From Bacteroidales bacterium (lineage in GTDB: Bacteria; Bacteroidota; Bacteroidia; Bacteroidales; WCHB1-69), in contig JAISRU010000274.1 of NCBI GenBank assembly GCA_031273515.1, positions 1 to 8,476 of the forward strand: 8,476 nucleotides of DNA. Direction: 5' to 3'. Shown here piece by piece: positions 1 through 6,123 of this stretch. Under the pieces are notes generated by a model. It saw nothing but the letters and a program-made list of their open reading frames with translations, did not search any database and was not told the DNA's origin. The translations under genes were made by a program, and so were the position numbers. Within the stretch, counting starts at the first letter, position 1; each line of letters opens with the position of its first letter.

Positions 1-260
1 ACAGCAATAATTCGATGAGCAGAAGCCCTGCGCGAGGCGTCTATCATGTACAATAATTCCATCAGATTGTCGGCAGGAGGAAATGTTGACTGGATAATAA
101 AAACATCACATCCTCGCAAAGTCTCTGAAAAAGAAGGTAAAAACTCCCCGTCGCTAAATGTTGTAACTTCGACCTCCGCCAATTTCCGATTGCAGATTTT
201 CGCTATCTTTTCCGCAATATCCAAAGAGGTTCTTCCCGCAGCTATCTTGATTGTTCGCAT
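1..260 (-). CDS. prs: Ribose-phosphate pyrophosphokinase (PRPP synthetase), 5' part only
   Basis: This is the N-terminal 86 residues of a PRPP synthetase, which makes phosphoribosyl pyrophosphate from ribose 5-phosphate and ATP for purine, pyrimidine, histidine and NAD synthesis in the cytoplasm. The gene runs off the left edge, and full-length family members have about 310 residues. Family-typical stretches are visible: the N-terminal strand with AAGRTSLDIAEKIA (residues 7-20), VEVTTFSDGEF (30-40) with the conserved FSDGE, GCDVFIIQSTFPPADNLMELL (50-70), and the start of the MIDASRRASAHRI helix (72-84). The ATG at 258-260 was chosen because a good TAnnTTTG promoter element lies about 24 bases upstream and no start codon lies in frame between them. 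It is transcribed divergently from the yqaA-like gene. The family call rests on remembered motifs, and the catalytic loop lies outside the window. Confidence 0.95.
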   Translation of the reverse strand, partial: MRTIKIAAGRTSLDIAEKIAKICNRKLAEVEVTTFSDGEFLPSFSETLRGCDVFIIQSTFPPADNLMELLYMIDASRRASAHRIIA

Positions 261-283
261 AATTTTGCTATTTCTGTTTAAAT

Positions 284-292
284 GCAAAAGTA
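284..292 (-). promoter_or_regulatory. Bacteroidota-type -7 promoter element for prs
   Basis: Read on the minus strand the sequence is TACTTTTGC, an exact match to the Bacteroidota sigma-ABfr -7 consensus TAnnTTTGY. It ends 23 bases before the prs ATG, which gives a short leader. No clear TTTG -33 element is visible at the expected spacing, so the call rests on the -7 box and its position. Confidence 0.65.
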
Positions 293-525
293 AATAAAAA
301 ATTCTTATTTGAATACGCTTATCCTGAAAAAATAGTTTAACCTGCTCATGTTCAAGGAGAGAAACAAGCGTCGGAATAAAGAAAAACAGTGTTCAAATCC
401 ATGGTCGATCGTATGGAAACAGAACGTCAAAAGTCTGAAAACAAATCGGATAAAACCGAATATCAGTCTTGTGTTTTTTTCGATTCGCTCTGTCTTTTCC
501 GACGAATTATTCCAAAAAAATCATG
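293..525. other. Divergent intergenic region between prs and the yqaA-like gene
   Basis: About 290 bases separate the two divergent start codons (260 and 550), with a -7 box near each end. Between the boxes I find no convincing RNA gene, repeat or terminator. A 53-codon frame beginning at ATG 401 and running to about 561 has a very hydrophilic first half, but it overlaps the yqaA promoter and start and has no recognisable similarity, so it is not called. The unexplained 230 bases could hold regulatory sites or a small RNA, but nothing in the sequence shows this. Confidence 0.5.
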
Positions 526-534
526 TACATTTGC
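526..534 (+). promoter_or_regulatory. Bacteroidota-type -7 promoter element for the yqaA-like gene
   Basis: TACATTTGC matches TAnnTTTGY exactly and sits 15 bases before the ATG at 550. It supports that ATG over the longer reading that begins at 469, because transcription from this element could not include the upstream codons. No obvious -33 TTTG is seen at 19-21 bases upstream. Confidence 0.65.
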
Positions 535-549
535 ATTTCGGAAAAAGAA

Positions 550-993
550 ATGGAAAGTTTAATAAAATTAGGGTATCTGGGATTGTTTTTGGCGTCTTTT
601 TTAGCTTCGACCATTGTTCCGCTCAGTTCGGACATAGTGCTGACTTCGCTCATTGTGTTGAAATTCGATCTGTGGACATGCATCATTGTTGCAACTGTCG
701 GAAACTTTCTCGGAGGATTGACAACCTATTGGTTAGGTTATCTGGGGAAATGGGAATGGATAGAGAAATATTTCAAGAAAAGCAAAAAAGATGTTGAAAA
801 GTTTCAGGACAGAACAAAGAAAGTCGGCATTATAGCAGCCGGATTTACATGGCTTCCTTTTATCGGCGATTTGATTGCGCTGGCATTGGGATTTCTACGT
901 TTTAAACCTGTCCCTGTTTTTATTATGATGCTTATCGGACGTTTCGGCAGATTTGCGGTTGTCGGATTTGCGGTGCATTATTTTGCAGGATAA
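550..993 (+). CDS. yqaA: YqaA-like small DedA/SNARE-associated-family inner-membrane protein
   Basis: This 147-residue integral membrane protein belongs to the YqaA branch of the DedA (SNARE-associated, VTT-type) family. DedA-family proteins are linked to lipid transport across the inner membrane and to envelope homeostasis, but YqaA itself has no well-established substrate. Hydrophobic segments lie at about residues 8-36, 42-62, 92-116 and 120-144. Family-typical motifs are FLASTIVPLSSD (17-28), with the re-entrant-loop proline P24, TVGNFLGGLTTYWLGYLGKW (49-68), and WLPFIGDLIALALGFLR (101-117). A lysine-rich cytoplasmic-type stretch lies at 73-91. The frame is open back to 469, but the ATG at 550 fits the family N-terminus and lies just after a -7 box. 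The gene stands alone, diverges from prs, and is followed by a 258-base gap holding repeat A. The symbol is by family resemblance. Confidence 0.85.
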   Translation: MESLIKLGYLGLFLASFLASTIVPLSSDIVLTSLIVLKFDLWTCIIVATVGNFLGGLTTYWLGYLGKWEWIEKYFKKSKKDVEKFQDRTKKVGIIAAGFTWLPFIGDLIALALGFLRFKPVPVFIMMLIGRFGRFAVVGFAVHYFAG

Positions 994-1064
994 ATCTTGG
1001 GTCTGTCATGGAAATGAAACCGATTTACAAAGAAAATAAAGGCTTAATTCTTTTTGTGTAATAG

Positions 1065-1204
1065 ATTGAATATAAATAAAATGACAAACATATAAAAAGC
1101 AGTACGGCTTTTGGGTAAAAGCAGTACAGGTTTTGAGTAAAAGCAGTACAGCTTTCAGGTAAAAGCCGTACTGCTTTTTCACCTGCGTTCGGTGTAGTAT
1201 TTTT
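1065..1204 (+). repeat. Intergenic repeat copy A: four 22-bp GTAC-centred units with flanks
   Basis: This is one of two copies of a 140-bp sequence; the other is at 7556-7694 in opposite orientation. By my count they differ by about 16 substitutions and one indel. Four units start at 1095, 1117, 1139 and 1161, an exact 22-bp period, with the pattern AAAAGC-N-GTAC-N-GCTTTT (the two middle units deviate in the last part). The outer units form a perfect 19-bp inverted repeat, 1094-1112 with 1161-1179, enclosing 48 nt. A conserved 30-bp flank beginning ATTGAATATAAA precedes the units, and ACCTGCnTTCGGTGTAGT follows them. Weaker similarity continues to a shared GGAATAAAG at 1216-1224, close to the downstream start codon. 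It could be a protein-binding array, a structured leader RNA or a non-autonomous dispersed element. I see no terminal inverted repeats and no clear target duplication. Confidence 0.9.
1094..1179 (+). promoter_or_regulatory. Potential long stem-loop in repeat A (19-bp arms, 48-nt loop)
   Basis: AAAAAGCAGTACGGCTTTT at 1094-1112 is the exact reverse complement of 1161-1179. Each arm is also an imperfect palindrome on its own, with stem AAAAGC/GCTTTT around a 6-nt centre, so a local hairpin and a long-range stem are alternative folds. The T run at 1175-1179 after the last arm gives a terminator-like look to the local hairpin of unit 4, but its stem is weak in GC. Copy B keeps the long-range pairing through matched changes. 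Confidence 0.55.
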
Positions 1205-1206
1205 GC
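1198..1206 (+). promoter_or_regulatory. Candidate -7 promoter element for the FAD oxidoreductase gene
   Basis: TATTTTTGC fits TAnnTTTGY. It lies 45 bases upstream of the ATG at 1252 and directly overlaps the gene-proximal end of repeat A. If used, the four 22-bp units sit about 15-105 bases upstream of it, where activator or repressor sites often lie. Copy B has diverged here (TAGTGTTTTT) and does not match, so the element may be fortuitous. Confidence 0.4.
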
Positions 1207-1251
1207 GTCGAATGGGGAATAAAGGAAACAGAATAAAGGAAATAGAAACAG

Positions 1252-2733
1252 ATGAAATACGATGTGATTATTATCGGCAGCGGATTAGGTGGTTTGGAGT
1301 GCGGTTATATATTGTCCAAGCAAGGATATAATGTCTGCATTCTGGAAAAGAACCCGCAATTGGGCGGTTGTTTGCAGACATTCCGACGAGGGAAAATGAA
1401 TTTTGATACAGGCTTCCATTACGTGGGCGGATTGGACGAGGGTCAGTCGCTTTACAGACTGTTTCGTTATTTTCAACTCTTGAACTTGCCATGGCAGAGA
1501 ATGGATGAAAACGGATTTGCCGAAATTATTCTAAAGGATAAGTCCTATTTTTTCGCATCGGGTTATGAGCATTTTACGGAAACATTGTCAAGAGATTTTC
1601 CTCATCAGGACAGACAGTTGAAACGCTATGCCCTGTTTCTGAAAAATGTCGGAGAAAATACCCTGAACAACTTTACATCCCAAAAGGAAAATGAATTTTC
1701 GGTTACTTCTTTGTTTGAACGTTCAGCGTATTCTTTTTTACAACAGACTATTGACGATCCTTTACTTCGCAATGTGCTTTCAGGAGCTTCTTTGACCATG
1801 GAACTCTGTGCGGAAAAGCTGCCTTTGTATGTTTTTGCACAAATCAACAGTTCGTTTATCCAAAGCGCATGGAGATTGAAAGGCGGAGGTTCTTTAATAG
1901 CTCGTGAACTTGCCCAAAGCATTCGCCGGATGGGAGGCTCTGTTTTGACCAATGCGAAAGTAACTCAGATAGTGGAACAAAACGGATTGGTTACAGGCGT
2001 TCAGTACAATGGCGAAGAGCAGGTAGAAGGGAAATATGTTATTTCGGACATACATCCTGCGCTTACGCTCGCCTTAATTCCCGAAAGCAGGTACATACGG
2101 AAAATATACCGGAAACGGATTACCGATTTGCCGAATACCTGCGGTATGTTCACCACGCATTTACAGTTGAAACCGAATAAGGTAGCGTATCGGAACAGAA
2201 ACATCTATCTGTATAAAAATCAAAATCCTTGGGATTGCGGTTATTCTTCGGACGGCAAAACCTCTGCCGCTTTGTTCAGTTATCAGCCTCCTGAATCCGA
2301 CGGCGTTTTTACGGATAATATAGACGTCCTCACTCCCATGCATTGGGCGGAAATGGCACAATGGGCGGATACTTCCGTTGGGAAAAGAGGCAAAGATTAT
2401 ACGGATTTCAAAAACCGAAAAGCAGAAGAATGTATCGGACTTGCATTGGAAACGATACCCGAACTAAACAATAATATTGAACGATTTTACACAAGTACAC
2501 CGCTGACTTACAGAGATTATACAGGAACATGGGAAGGTTCGGCATACGGTATGCAGAAAGATTACAATCATCTATTATCAACCCTGTTATCTGTGCAGAC
2601 TCAACTGCCGAATTTGTTTCTAACAGGACAAAATTTAAATCTGCACGGTATTCTGGGAGTTTCTATAACTTCTTTTTTATCCTGCGCCAAAATTACGGGA
2701 ATGGAAACGTTGATAAAGGACTTAAATCAATAA
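1252..2733 (+). CDS. FAD-dependent oxidoreductase of the RetSat / CrtI-CrtISO (phytoene desaturase-like) family
   Basis: This 493-residue flavoprotein belongs to the COG1233-type family that includes retinol saturases, carotenoid isomerases and phytoene desaturases. The N-terminal dinucleotide fold is clear: strand YDVIIIGSGLGGLECGY with GxGxxG at residues 9-14 and the ribose-binding acidic residue E32 in CILEK, followed by the GG doublet at 38-39. FDTGFHYVGG at 51-60 is typical of the RetSat/CrtISO branch. The C-terminal flavin motif is NLFLTGQNLNLHGILGVS at 454-471. The length is normal and both ends are intact. The substrate cannot be read from the sequence, though a polyunsaturated lipid or polyene chain is a reasonable inference. 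It is followed 73 bases later by a lolA-like gene on the same strand. In Bacteroidota such pairs occur in clusters for aryl-polyene, flexirubin or dialkylresorcinol lipids, but none of the other cluster genes is present here. Repeat A forms its upstream region. Confidence 0.88.
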   Translation: MKYDVIIIGSGLGGLECGYILSKQGYNVCILEKNPQLGGCLQTFRRGKMNFDTGFHYVGGLDEGQSLYRLFRYFQLLNLPWQRMDENGFAEIILKDKSYFFASGYEHFTETLSRDFPHQDRQLKRYALFLKNVGENTLNNFTSQKENEFSVTSLFERSAYSFLQQTIDDPLLRNVLSGASLTMELCAEKLPLYVFAQINSSFIQSAWRLKGGGSLIARELAQSIRRMGGSVLTNAKVTQIVEQNGLVTGVQYNGEEQVEGKYVISDIHPALTLALIPESRYIRKIYRKRITDLPNTCGMFTTHLQLKPNKVAYRNRNIYLYKNQNPWDCGYSSDGKTSAALFSYQPPESDGVFTDNIDVLTPMHWAEMAQWADTSVGKRGKDYTDFKNRKAEECIGLALETIPELNNNIERFYTSTPLTYRDYTGTWEGSAYGMQKDYNHLLSTLLSVQTQLPNLFLTGQNLNLHGILGVSITSFLSCAKITGMETLIKDLNQ

Positions 2734-2806
2734 AAATAATGCTGCGGCATAATAATATTTTATTTTTCGCATTATATATAGCGTATATTATAGATAAGAT
2801 TTGTAT
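2734..2806 (+). other. AT-rich spacer between the oxidoreductase and lolA-like genes
   Basis: These 73 bases are very AT-rich. A weak AAGATTTG near-match to the -7 element at 2796-2803 abuts the lolA ATG and is too close to serve that start. A short ATGC/GCAT hairpin at 2742-2753 is too small to call a terminator. Co-transcription of the two genes is plausible but not proven. Confidence 0.4.
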
Positions 2807-3436
2807 ATGAAGAAAATCAGTGTTTTATTATTTCTTTTAATGTATTGTTTATTAGCCGATTCTCAGACAATCAGCAATGCAGATAACCAAATTGTCGAAA
2901 AGATCAGGCAGACAAATACGAAACATACGGCTGTTCGCAGTAAGTTCAGACAGACAAAACATATTTCTGTTTTAGGAAAAGACATTGTCAGTTCGGGGAT
3001 GTTTTATTATGAAAAGCCCGACAAATTGGCGATGCGGTACGAAAATCCTTCTGGCGACCTGCTCCTGATAAACGGCGACCAATTCGTAATGATTGCCAAA
3101 GGAAAACGCAGTGAAGCCTCGGCTAAATCGAATGCAAAAATGCGTAGCATGAAAACAATTCTTTCCGCCTGTCTGCAGGGAGATGTAAAACAGACGGGAG
3201 CGTACAAGATTTCCTGCAAAGAAATGTCTTCGTTTTACATCATTACAGCAGAGATAGACAGCAAAACCAATAAAAGCAGCATTTGCAGACTGATTCTGCA
3301 TTTCGACAAGACCGATTTAACCTTATCCGTTTTACGAACCGAAGAAACGGACGGAAGTTATACAATCTACGAATTGACAAACAAAGAATTTGATAAATCA
3401 ATTGACGACAGTCTGTTTCTGGCTACAAAAAAATAG
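2807..3436 (+). CDS. LolA-like outer-membrane lipoprotein carrier protein
   Basis: This 209-residue periplasmic protein has a LolA-like fold. LolA ferries lipoproteins, or in variant systems other lipids, from the inner to the outer membrane. The N-terminus MKKISVLLFLLMYCLLADSQ is a signal peptide with two lysines and a hydrophobic core at residues 4-17, and cleavage is likely near residue 18-20. Family motifs follow: KFRQTKHISVLGKDIVSSG (46-64, with the F-x-Q and the turn before the next strand), GMFYYEKPDKLAMRYENPSG (64-83) and LLLINGDQFVM (85-95). A longer frame could begin at a TTG at 2801, but the ATG at 2807 gives a clean signal peptide and is preferred. Its pairing with the RetSat-like oxidoreductase suggests a specialised LolA paralogue tied to a lipid pathway rather than the general carrier. 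That is inference from context. It converges with the O-antigen ligase gene. Confidence 0.85.
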   Translation: MKKISVLLFLLMYCLLADSQTISNADNQIVEKIRQTNTKHTAVRSKFRQTKHISVLGKDIVSSGMFYYEKPDKLAMRYENPSGDLLLINGDQFVMIAKGKRSEASAKSNAKMRSMKTILSACLQGDVKQTGAYKISCKEMSSFYIITAEIDSKTNKSSICRLILHFDKTDLTLSVLRTEETDGSYTIYELTNKEFDKSIDDSLFLATKK

Positions 3437-3446
3437 CGGAGTAGAG

Positions 3447-3557
3447 GATTGAGAATTGAGAATTGAAAATGCCCTTCGGATGCTTCTGTCTTGAACTGTG
3501 ATTGGCTGCGCCTTTCTCCTTGTCGTTTGCGCCATTTTCAATTTTCAATTTTCAATT
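3447..3557. terminator. Bidirectional hairpin region between convergent lolA-like and O-antigen ligase genes
   Basis: The left arm at 3447-3471 (repeats of GAATTGA/AATTGAAAATG) can pair with the right arm at 3533-3557 (CATTTTCAATT followed by further TTTTCAA units). The inner 11 bp are perfect, and the outer mismatches are G opposite T, so they become G-U pairs in a plus-strand RNA. The 61-nt centre is GC-richer and not similar to anything recognised. The four TTTTCAA units of the right arm run to 3562, into the stop codon of the ligase gene. The region sits exactly between two convergent genes, so transcription termination from both sides is the likely role. The large loop leaves open that it is a small palindromic element. 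Confidence 0.6.
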
Positions 3558-3558
3558 T

Positions 3559-5025
3559 TCAATTAGTTTCTTGTTTCATCAGGATGTTGCAGACAGCGAT
3601 AATCGCCATAGCTCCGAAGACAGGTATCGCTAATTTTTCCGTATCTAAGAAGTTATTCAATATGCCATGACAAAAATAGGTCGTCAAAGCAAGGACGCTC
3701 ATCAGAGAAAGTAAGCGCAACTCTTGACGTTTTGCTTTCCGAAATGTCCGAATGCCTGTCCATAGAGATGTTGTTATCAATAATAAAACCGATACTAATC
3801 CGATGACGCCCGTTTCACATAGAGGTCCGAAATATTCACTGTGCGCATTGCCTCCCGTTCCTGCATTCGTCGTGATAATGGTTCGGTAGGCAGGATTTTG
3901 ATAAGACGCATAATTAAACTGATAAGTCCCTGCTCCCCATCCCAAGACAGGCTTCTCCCGAAACATCTTCAATGCCGCAGACCATCGATTCAGACGCTCT
4001 ATGTTGGAAGCGTCGGAAGTAATATTAGTCGCCGACTGAATATGTTCTACAAAATTACCCGCAGAAGAATCCTGAGTGTTCTTGCTTAGTCTGTTCATGA
4101 TTTCGGTCTGAAAAGAAAAAAACAAAACAGCTAACGTAATGATTGACAAAAATACTAATCTGATCCGTATCTTCAATAATAAAACAATACACAAACCCGA
4201 AGCAATCACAACGCTTAACCATGCAGCGCGGGAAAAAGATAAATAAAGTCCGACAATCACAGGCACAAGCAGTATCAGTGCATATCGACGTTGCCACTTG
4301 GACAGAGATTTCATAAAAGGCATCACCGACAAAATACTGATGAAAAAAGCGAGTATTGCTCCGTAGGCAGTATGGTCGTTGTAAAAAGGACTCATCACCC
4401 AATAAGCGGCGCGTACATCAGGCAATCCCATGTGTTTGTATGTCGTGATGCAGATTACTACAGCAAGTCCCGTCGCATAACAAAGCAAAAAACGAACCGC
4501 AGAACGAATGTCTTTTTTCATGTATTGCGCAAACAAAAAATAAACCGGCACAATAAACCACAGCTTTGCTGCAAAAAACTTAAAGGAAACTTCCGGCAAT
4601 GTGCTTGATATCGACGTGAGAAACAACCAAAACAAATAAAACAGAATCACCAAACTGATTTTATGTTTCGTGATGATTAAAGGATAGGAATTGTCTAAGG
4701 CTATTCGGACTAAAAATAAGACAGTCATTCCTGCAAGCATGAGTTCGGAAGGGAGCGAAAATCCAAAACTGACGCCCGGTTGCAATTCTTTCAACTCGAT
4801 GGAAAAAGGGACAATCAATGCCATGAGGTAAAAGAATTTTTCGAGATGAAAGACAAGAATATAAACGCCTATCACCCCAAAGACCAAATAAGGCATCCAG
4901 AGATGTTCGCTATAGACCCCATACGCACAAACGGCAATGAAGCCAAAACACAATGCGAGAACAAAAAAAAGATATTTGTTCTTGGAAAAAAGCAGTCGGA
5001 TTGCAGAAACTAACTTATTCAACAC
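3559..5025 (-). CDS. O-antigen ligase / polymerase family membrane protein (Wzy_C domain)
   Basis: This 488-residue polytopic inner-membrane protein of the WaaL/RfaL-Wzy superfamily joins polysaccharide repeat units to each other or to a lipid core at the periplasmic face. About ten to twelve hydrophobic segments are visible, the first at residues 19-37. Family motifs include the NDHTAYG loop (217-223), SFSRAAWLSVV (263-273), the large loop with RWSAALKMFREKPVLGWGAG (347-366), and GNAHSEYFGPLCETGVIG (392-409). The last contains the conserved histidine H395, of the kind needed for ligase activity. The start is a GTG at 5023-5025, because an in-frame TAA lies two codons upstream and the next ATG is at residue 44. 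It lies 16 bases after the Wzz-like gene in the same direction, so it is almost certainly in the same operon. Ligase and polymerase cannot be told apart from sequence. No glycosyltransferases or flippase lie nearby. Confidence 0.88.
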   Translation of the reverse strand: MLNKLVSAIRLLFSKNKYLFFVLALCFGFIAVCAYGVYSEHLWMPYLVFGVIGVYILVFHLEKFFYLMALIVPFSIELKELQPGVSFGFSLPSELMLAGMTVLFLVRIALDNSYPLIITKHKISLVILFYLFWLFLTSISSTLPEVSFKFFAAKLWFIVPVYFLFAQYMKKDIRSAVRFLLCYATGLAVVICITTYKHMGLPDVRAAYWVMSPFYNDHTAYGAILAFFISILSVMPFMKSLSKWQRRYALILLVPVIVGLYLSFSRAAWLSVVIASGLCIVLLLKIRIRLVFLSIITLAVLFFSFQTEIMNRLSKNTQDSSAGNFVEHIQSATNITSDASNIERLNRWSAALKMFREKPVLGWGAGTYQFNYASYQNPAYRTIITTNAGTGGNAHSEYFGPLCETGVIGLVSVLLLITTSLWTGIRTFRKAKRQELRLLSLMSVLALTTYFCHGILNNFLDTEKLAIPVFGAMAIIAVCNILMKQETN

Positions 5026-5041
5026 GATTTATTCAAACGGA

Positions 5042-6097
5042 TTATTCAGACAGAGGCTCTTGTTTCTTGTTTGCCGCACTGTTTCGGATGGAAGTATATC
5101 CCTGTTTGATAGACTCCTGACCGATAATAAGCAATAAAGCAAGCGCCAAAGAACAGAAAGTCGAAATCAGAACAATGATGGATCGTTTAGGATAGGCTTT
5201 CTTGTCGGAAGCAATAGCCGTTTCGACAATAAATTTCTGAGGCAAATTATATTCGGCGTCCACTCTCATGCTTTGGTATTTTTGCTGCAAATGCATCTGA
5301 GCTTCCCGCAAATAGATAATTTTGTTGTAGAGCGACATGTATATGGGTCCCCATTTTTCCAATATCAGCAGTTCTTCTTTTATTCGTTTCATTCCTGTCG
5401 TATTGCCTGCCGCCACTTCTTTTGCGTATTGTTGTATCAAGCGTTCCGACTGACTTTCATAATCATACACGCCATAACTCATTATTTTCGACAAAGAATC
5501 TGCCAGAGAAGCAAGATATGTTTCCATTTTATCCATTTCTTCCTGTATAATGCTGAACGATTCTTTGGAACGTTGTCTGATAATTTCCCGTTTAAGCACG
5601 TCGTAATAAGCGGCTATTTCGTTTGCCATGTCGGCAGCCATTTGAGGATTTTCGTCCAGAACGGCAATCTGTACGCCCATGAAATCGGTACGTGAAAAAG
5701 TACAATTGTCTTTGAGACGATTATATAATTTCGTGCGCCAATATTTTTGATTTGTATCTACTTTATAATAGGTTATCAAATCAAACTTTTCAATCAGATG
5801 CTTTTTGATTTCTCTGGAATTAAGTATCTGCAACATCTGGTCGATATTTATATCTTCGCCAAACTGTGTTGCATCTAATTCGTTGTTGTTGTTGTTGTCT
5901 GTCATGATCATCTGCGATATGGCGTTGCTTGTCGAAGCCATGATGATAACGGAAGACTGAAACTTGGGTTTTATCAACAGCGATATTCCTGCTGAAATCA
6001 AAGCCGCAGCCACTCCGACTGTCAGCAATACCTTTTTCCATTGCACGATTAAGACAAAAATATGCAAATATGAATTTTCACTTTCTTTGGTTTTCAT
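5042..6097 (-). CDS. Wzz-type polysaccharide chain-length determinant (co-polymerase)
   Basis: This 351-residue inner-membrane protein sets the chain length of a surface polysaccharide together with a Wzy-type polymerase. The topology is the family's: a short cytoplasmic N-terminus, a first membrane helix at about residues 23-42 followed by KPKF, a long periplasmic part rich in helices and coiled-coil-like stretches (about 165-275), and a second membrane helix at about 307-326. The latter is preceded by KAYPKRS (300-306), which resembles the proline-rich signature before the second helix. The cytoplasmic tail is only about 25 residues, with no Walker motifs or tyrosine cluster, so it lacks the autokinase domain found in Wzc-like proteins. 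A run of five asparagines (NNNNN, near residue 70) comes from an AAC microsatellite. It lies 26 bases downstream of the DUF5063-like gene and 16 upstream of the ligase/polymerase gene, consistent with one operon. Confidence 0.87.
   Translation of the reverse strand: MKTKESENSYLHIFVLIVQWKKVLLTVGVAAALISAGISLLIKPKFQSSVIIMASTSNAISQMIMTDNNNNNELDATQFGEDINIDQMLQILNSREIKKHLIEKFDLITYYKVDTNQKYWRTKLYNRLKDNCTFSRTDFMGVQIAVLDENPQMAADMANEIAAYYDVLKREIIRQRSKESFSIIQEEMDKMETYLASLADSLSKIMSYGVYDYESQSERLIQQYAKEVAAGNTTGMKRIKEELLILEKWGPIYMSLYNKIIYLREAQMHLQQKYQSMRVDAEYNLPQKFIVETAIASDKKAYPKRSIIVLISTFCSLALALLLIIGQESIKQGYTSIRNSAANKKQEPLSE
5882..5896 (-). repeat. (AAC)5 trinucleotide microsatellite inside the wzz-like gene
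   Basis: Five GTT units on the plus strand encode five asparagines in the periplasmic domain of the Wzz-like protein. Slippage would add or remove asparagines without shifting the frame, so it could change the protein's loop length between strains but would not switch it off. Confidence 0.8.
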
Positions 6098-6123
6098 AAA
6101 TTTTATATTGATACGATTATTTG

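Noticed and set aside
385..405. GTGTTCAAATCCATGG, resembling a tRNA T-arm
   Set aside because: The flanking bases do not form a T-stem, and no acceptor, D or anticodon arms are found around it.
401..561. A small 53-codon frame starting at ATG 401
   Set aside because: The first half looks hydrophilic and gene-like, but it runs through the yqaA -7 box and start codon, and its second half looks like random translation. It has no promoter of its own.
348..797. A 149-codon open frame overlapping the yqaA-like gene
   Set aside because: It overlaps the yqaA reading frame and its promoter, has a composition typical of a shifted frame (many H, C, R and S), and resembles no family.
1089..1097. TATGTTTGT on the minus strand, a possible antisense -7 box in repeat A
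   Set aside because: It fits TAnnTTTGY, but copy B has lost the match, and it would point into the 3' side of yqaA with no gene to serve.
1095..1182. Repeat A as a mini CRISPR array
   Set aside because: The units follow each other at 22 bp with only 4-nt linkers, so there are no spacers, and no cas genes are nearby.
2801..2806. TTG start two codons upstream of the lolA ATG
   Set aside because: The ATG at 2807 gives a standard MKK signal peptide, and nothing supports the rarer TTG.
5273..5695. A 140-codon plus-strand frame inside the wzz-like gene
   Set aside because: It is antisense to a clear Wzz-family protein, is rich in F, H and C as expected for a shadow frame, and has no similarity or promoter.
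5042..6097. Wzc-like tyrosine autokinase
   Set aside because: The protein ends about 25 residues after the second membrane helix and has no Walker motifs or C-terminal tyrosines.
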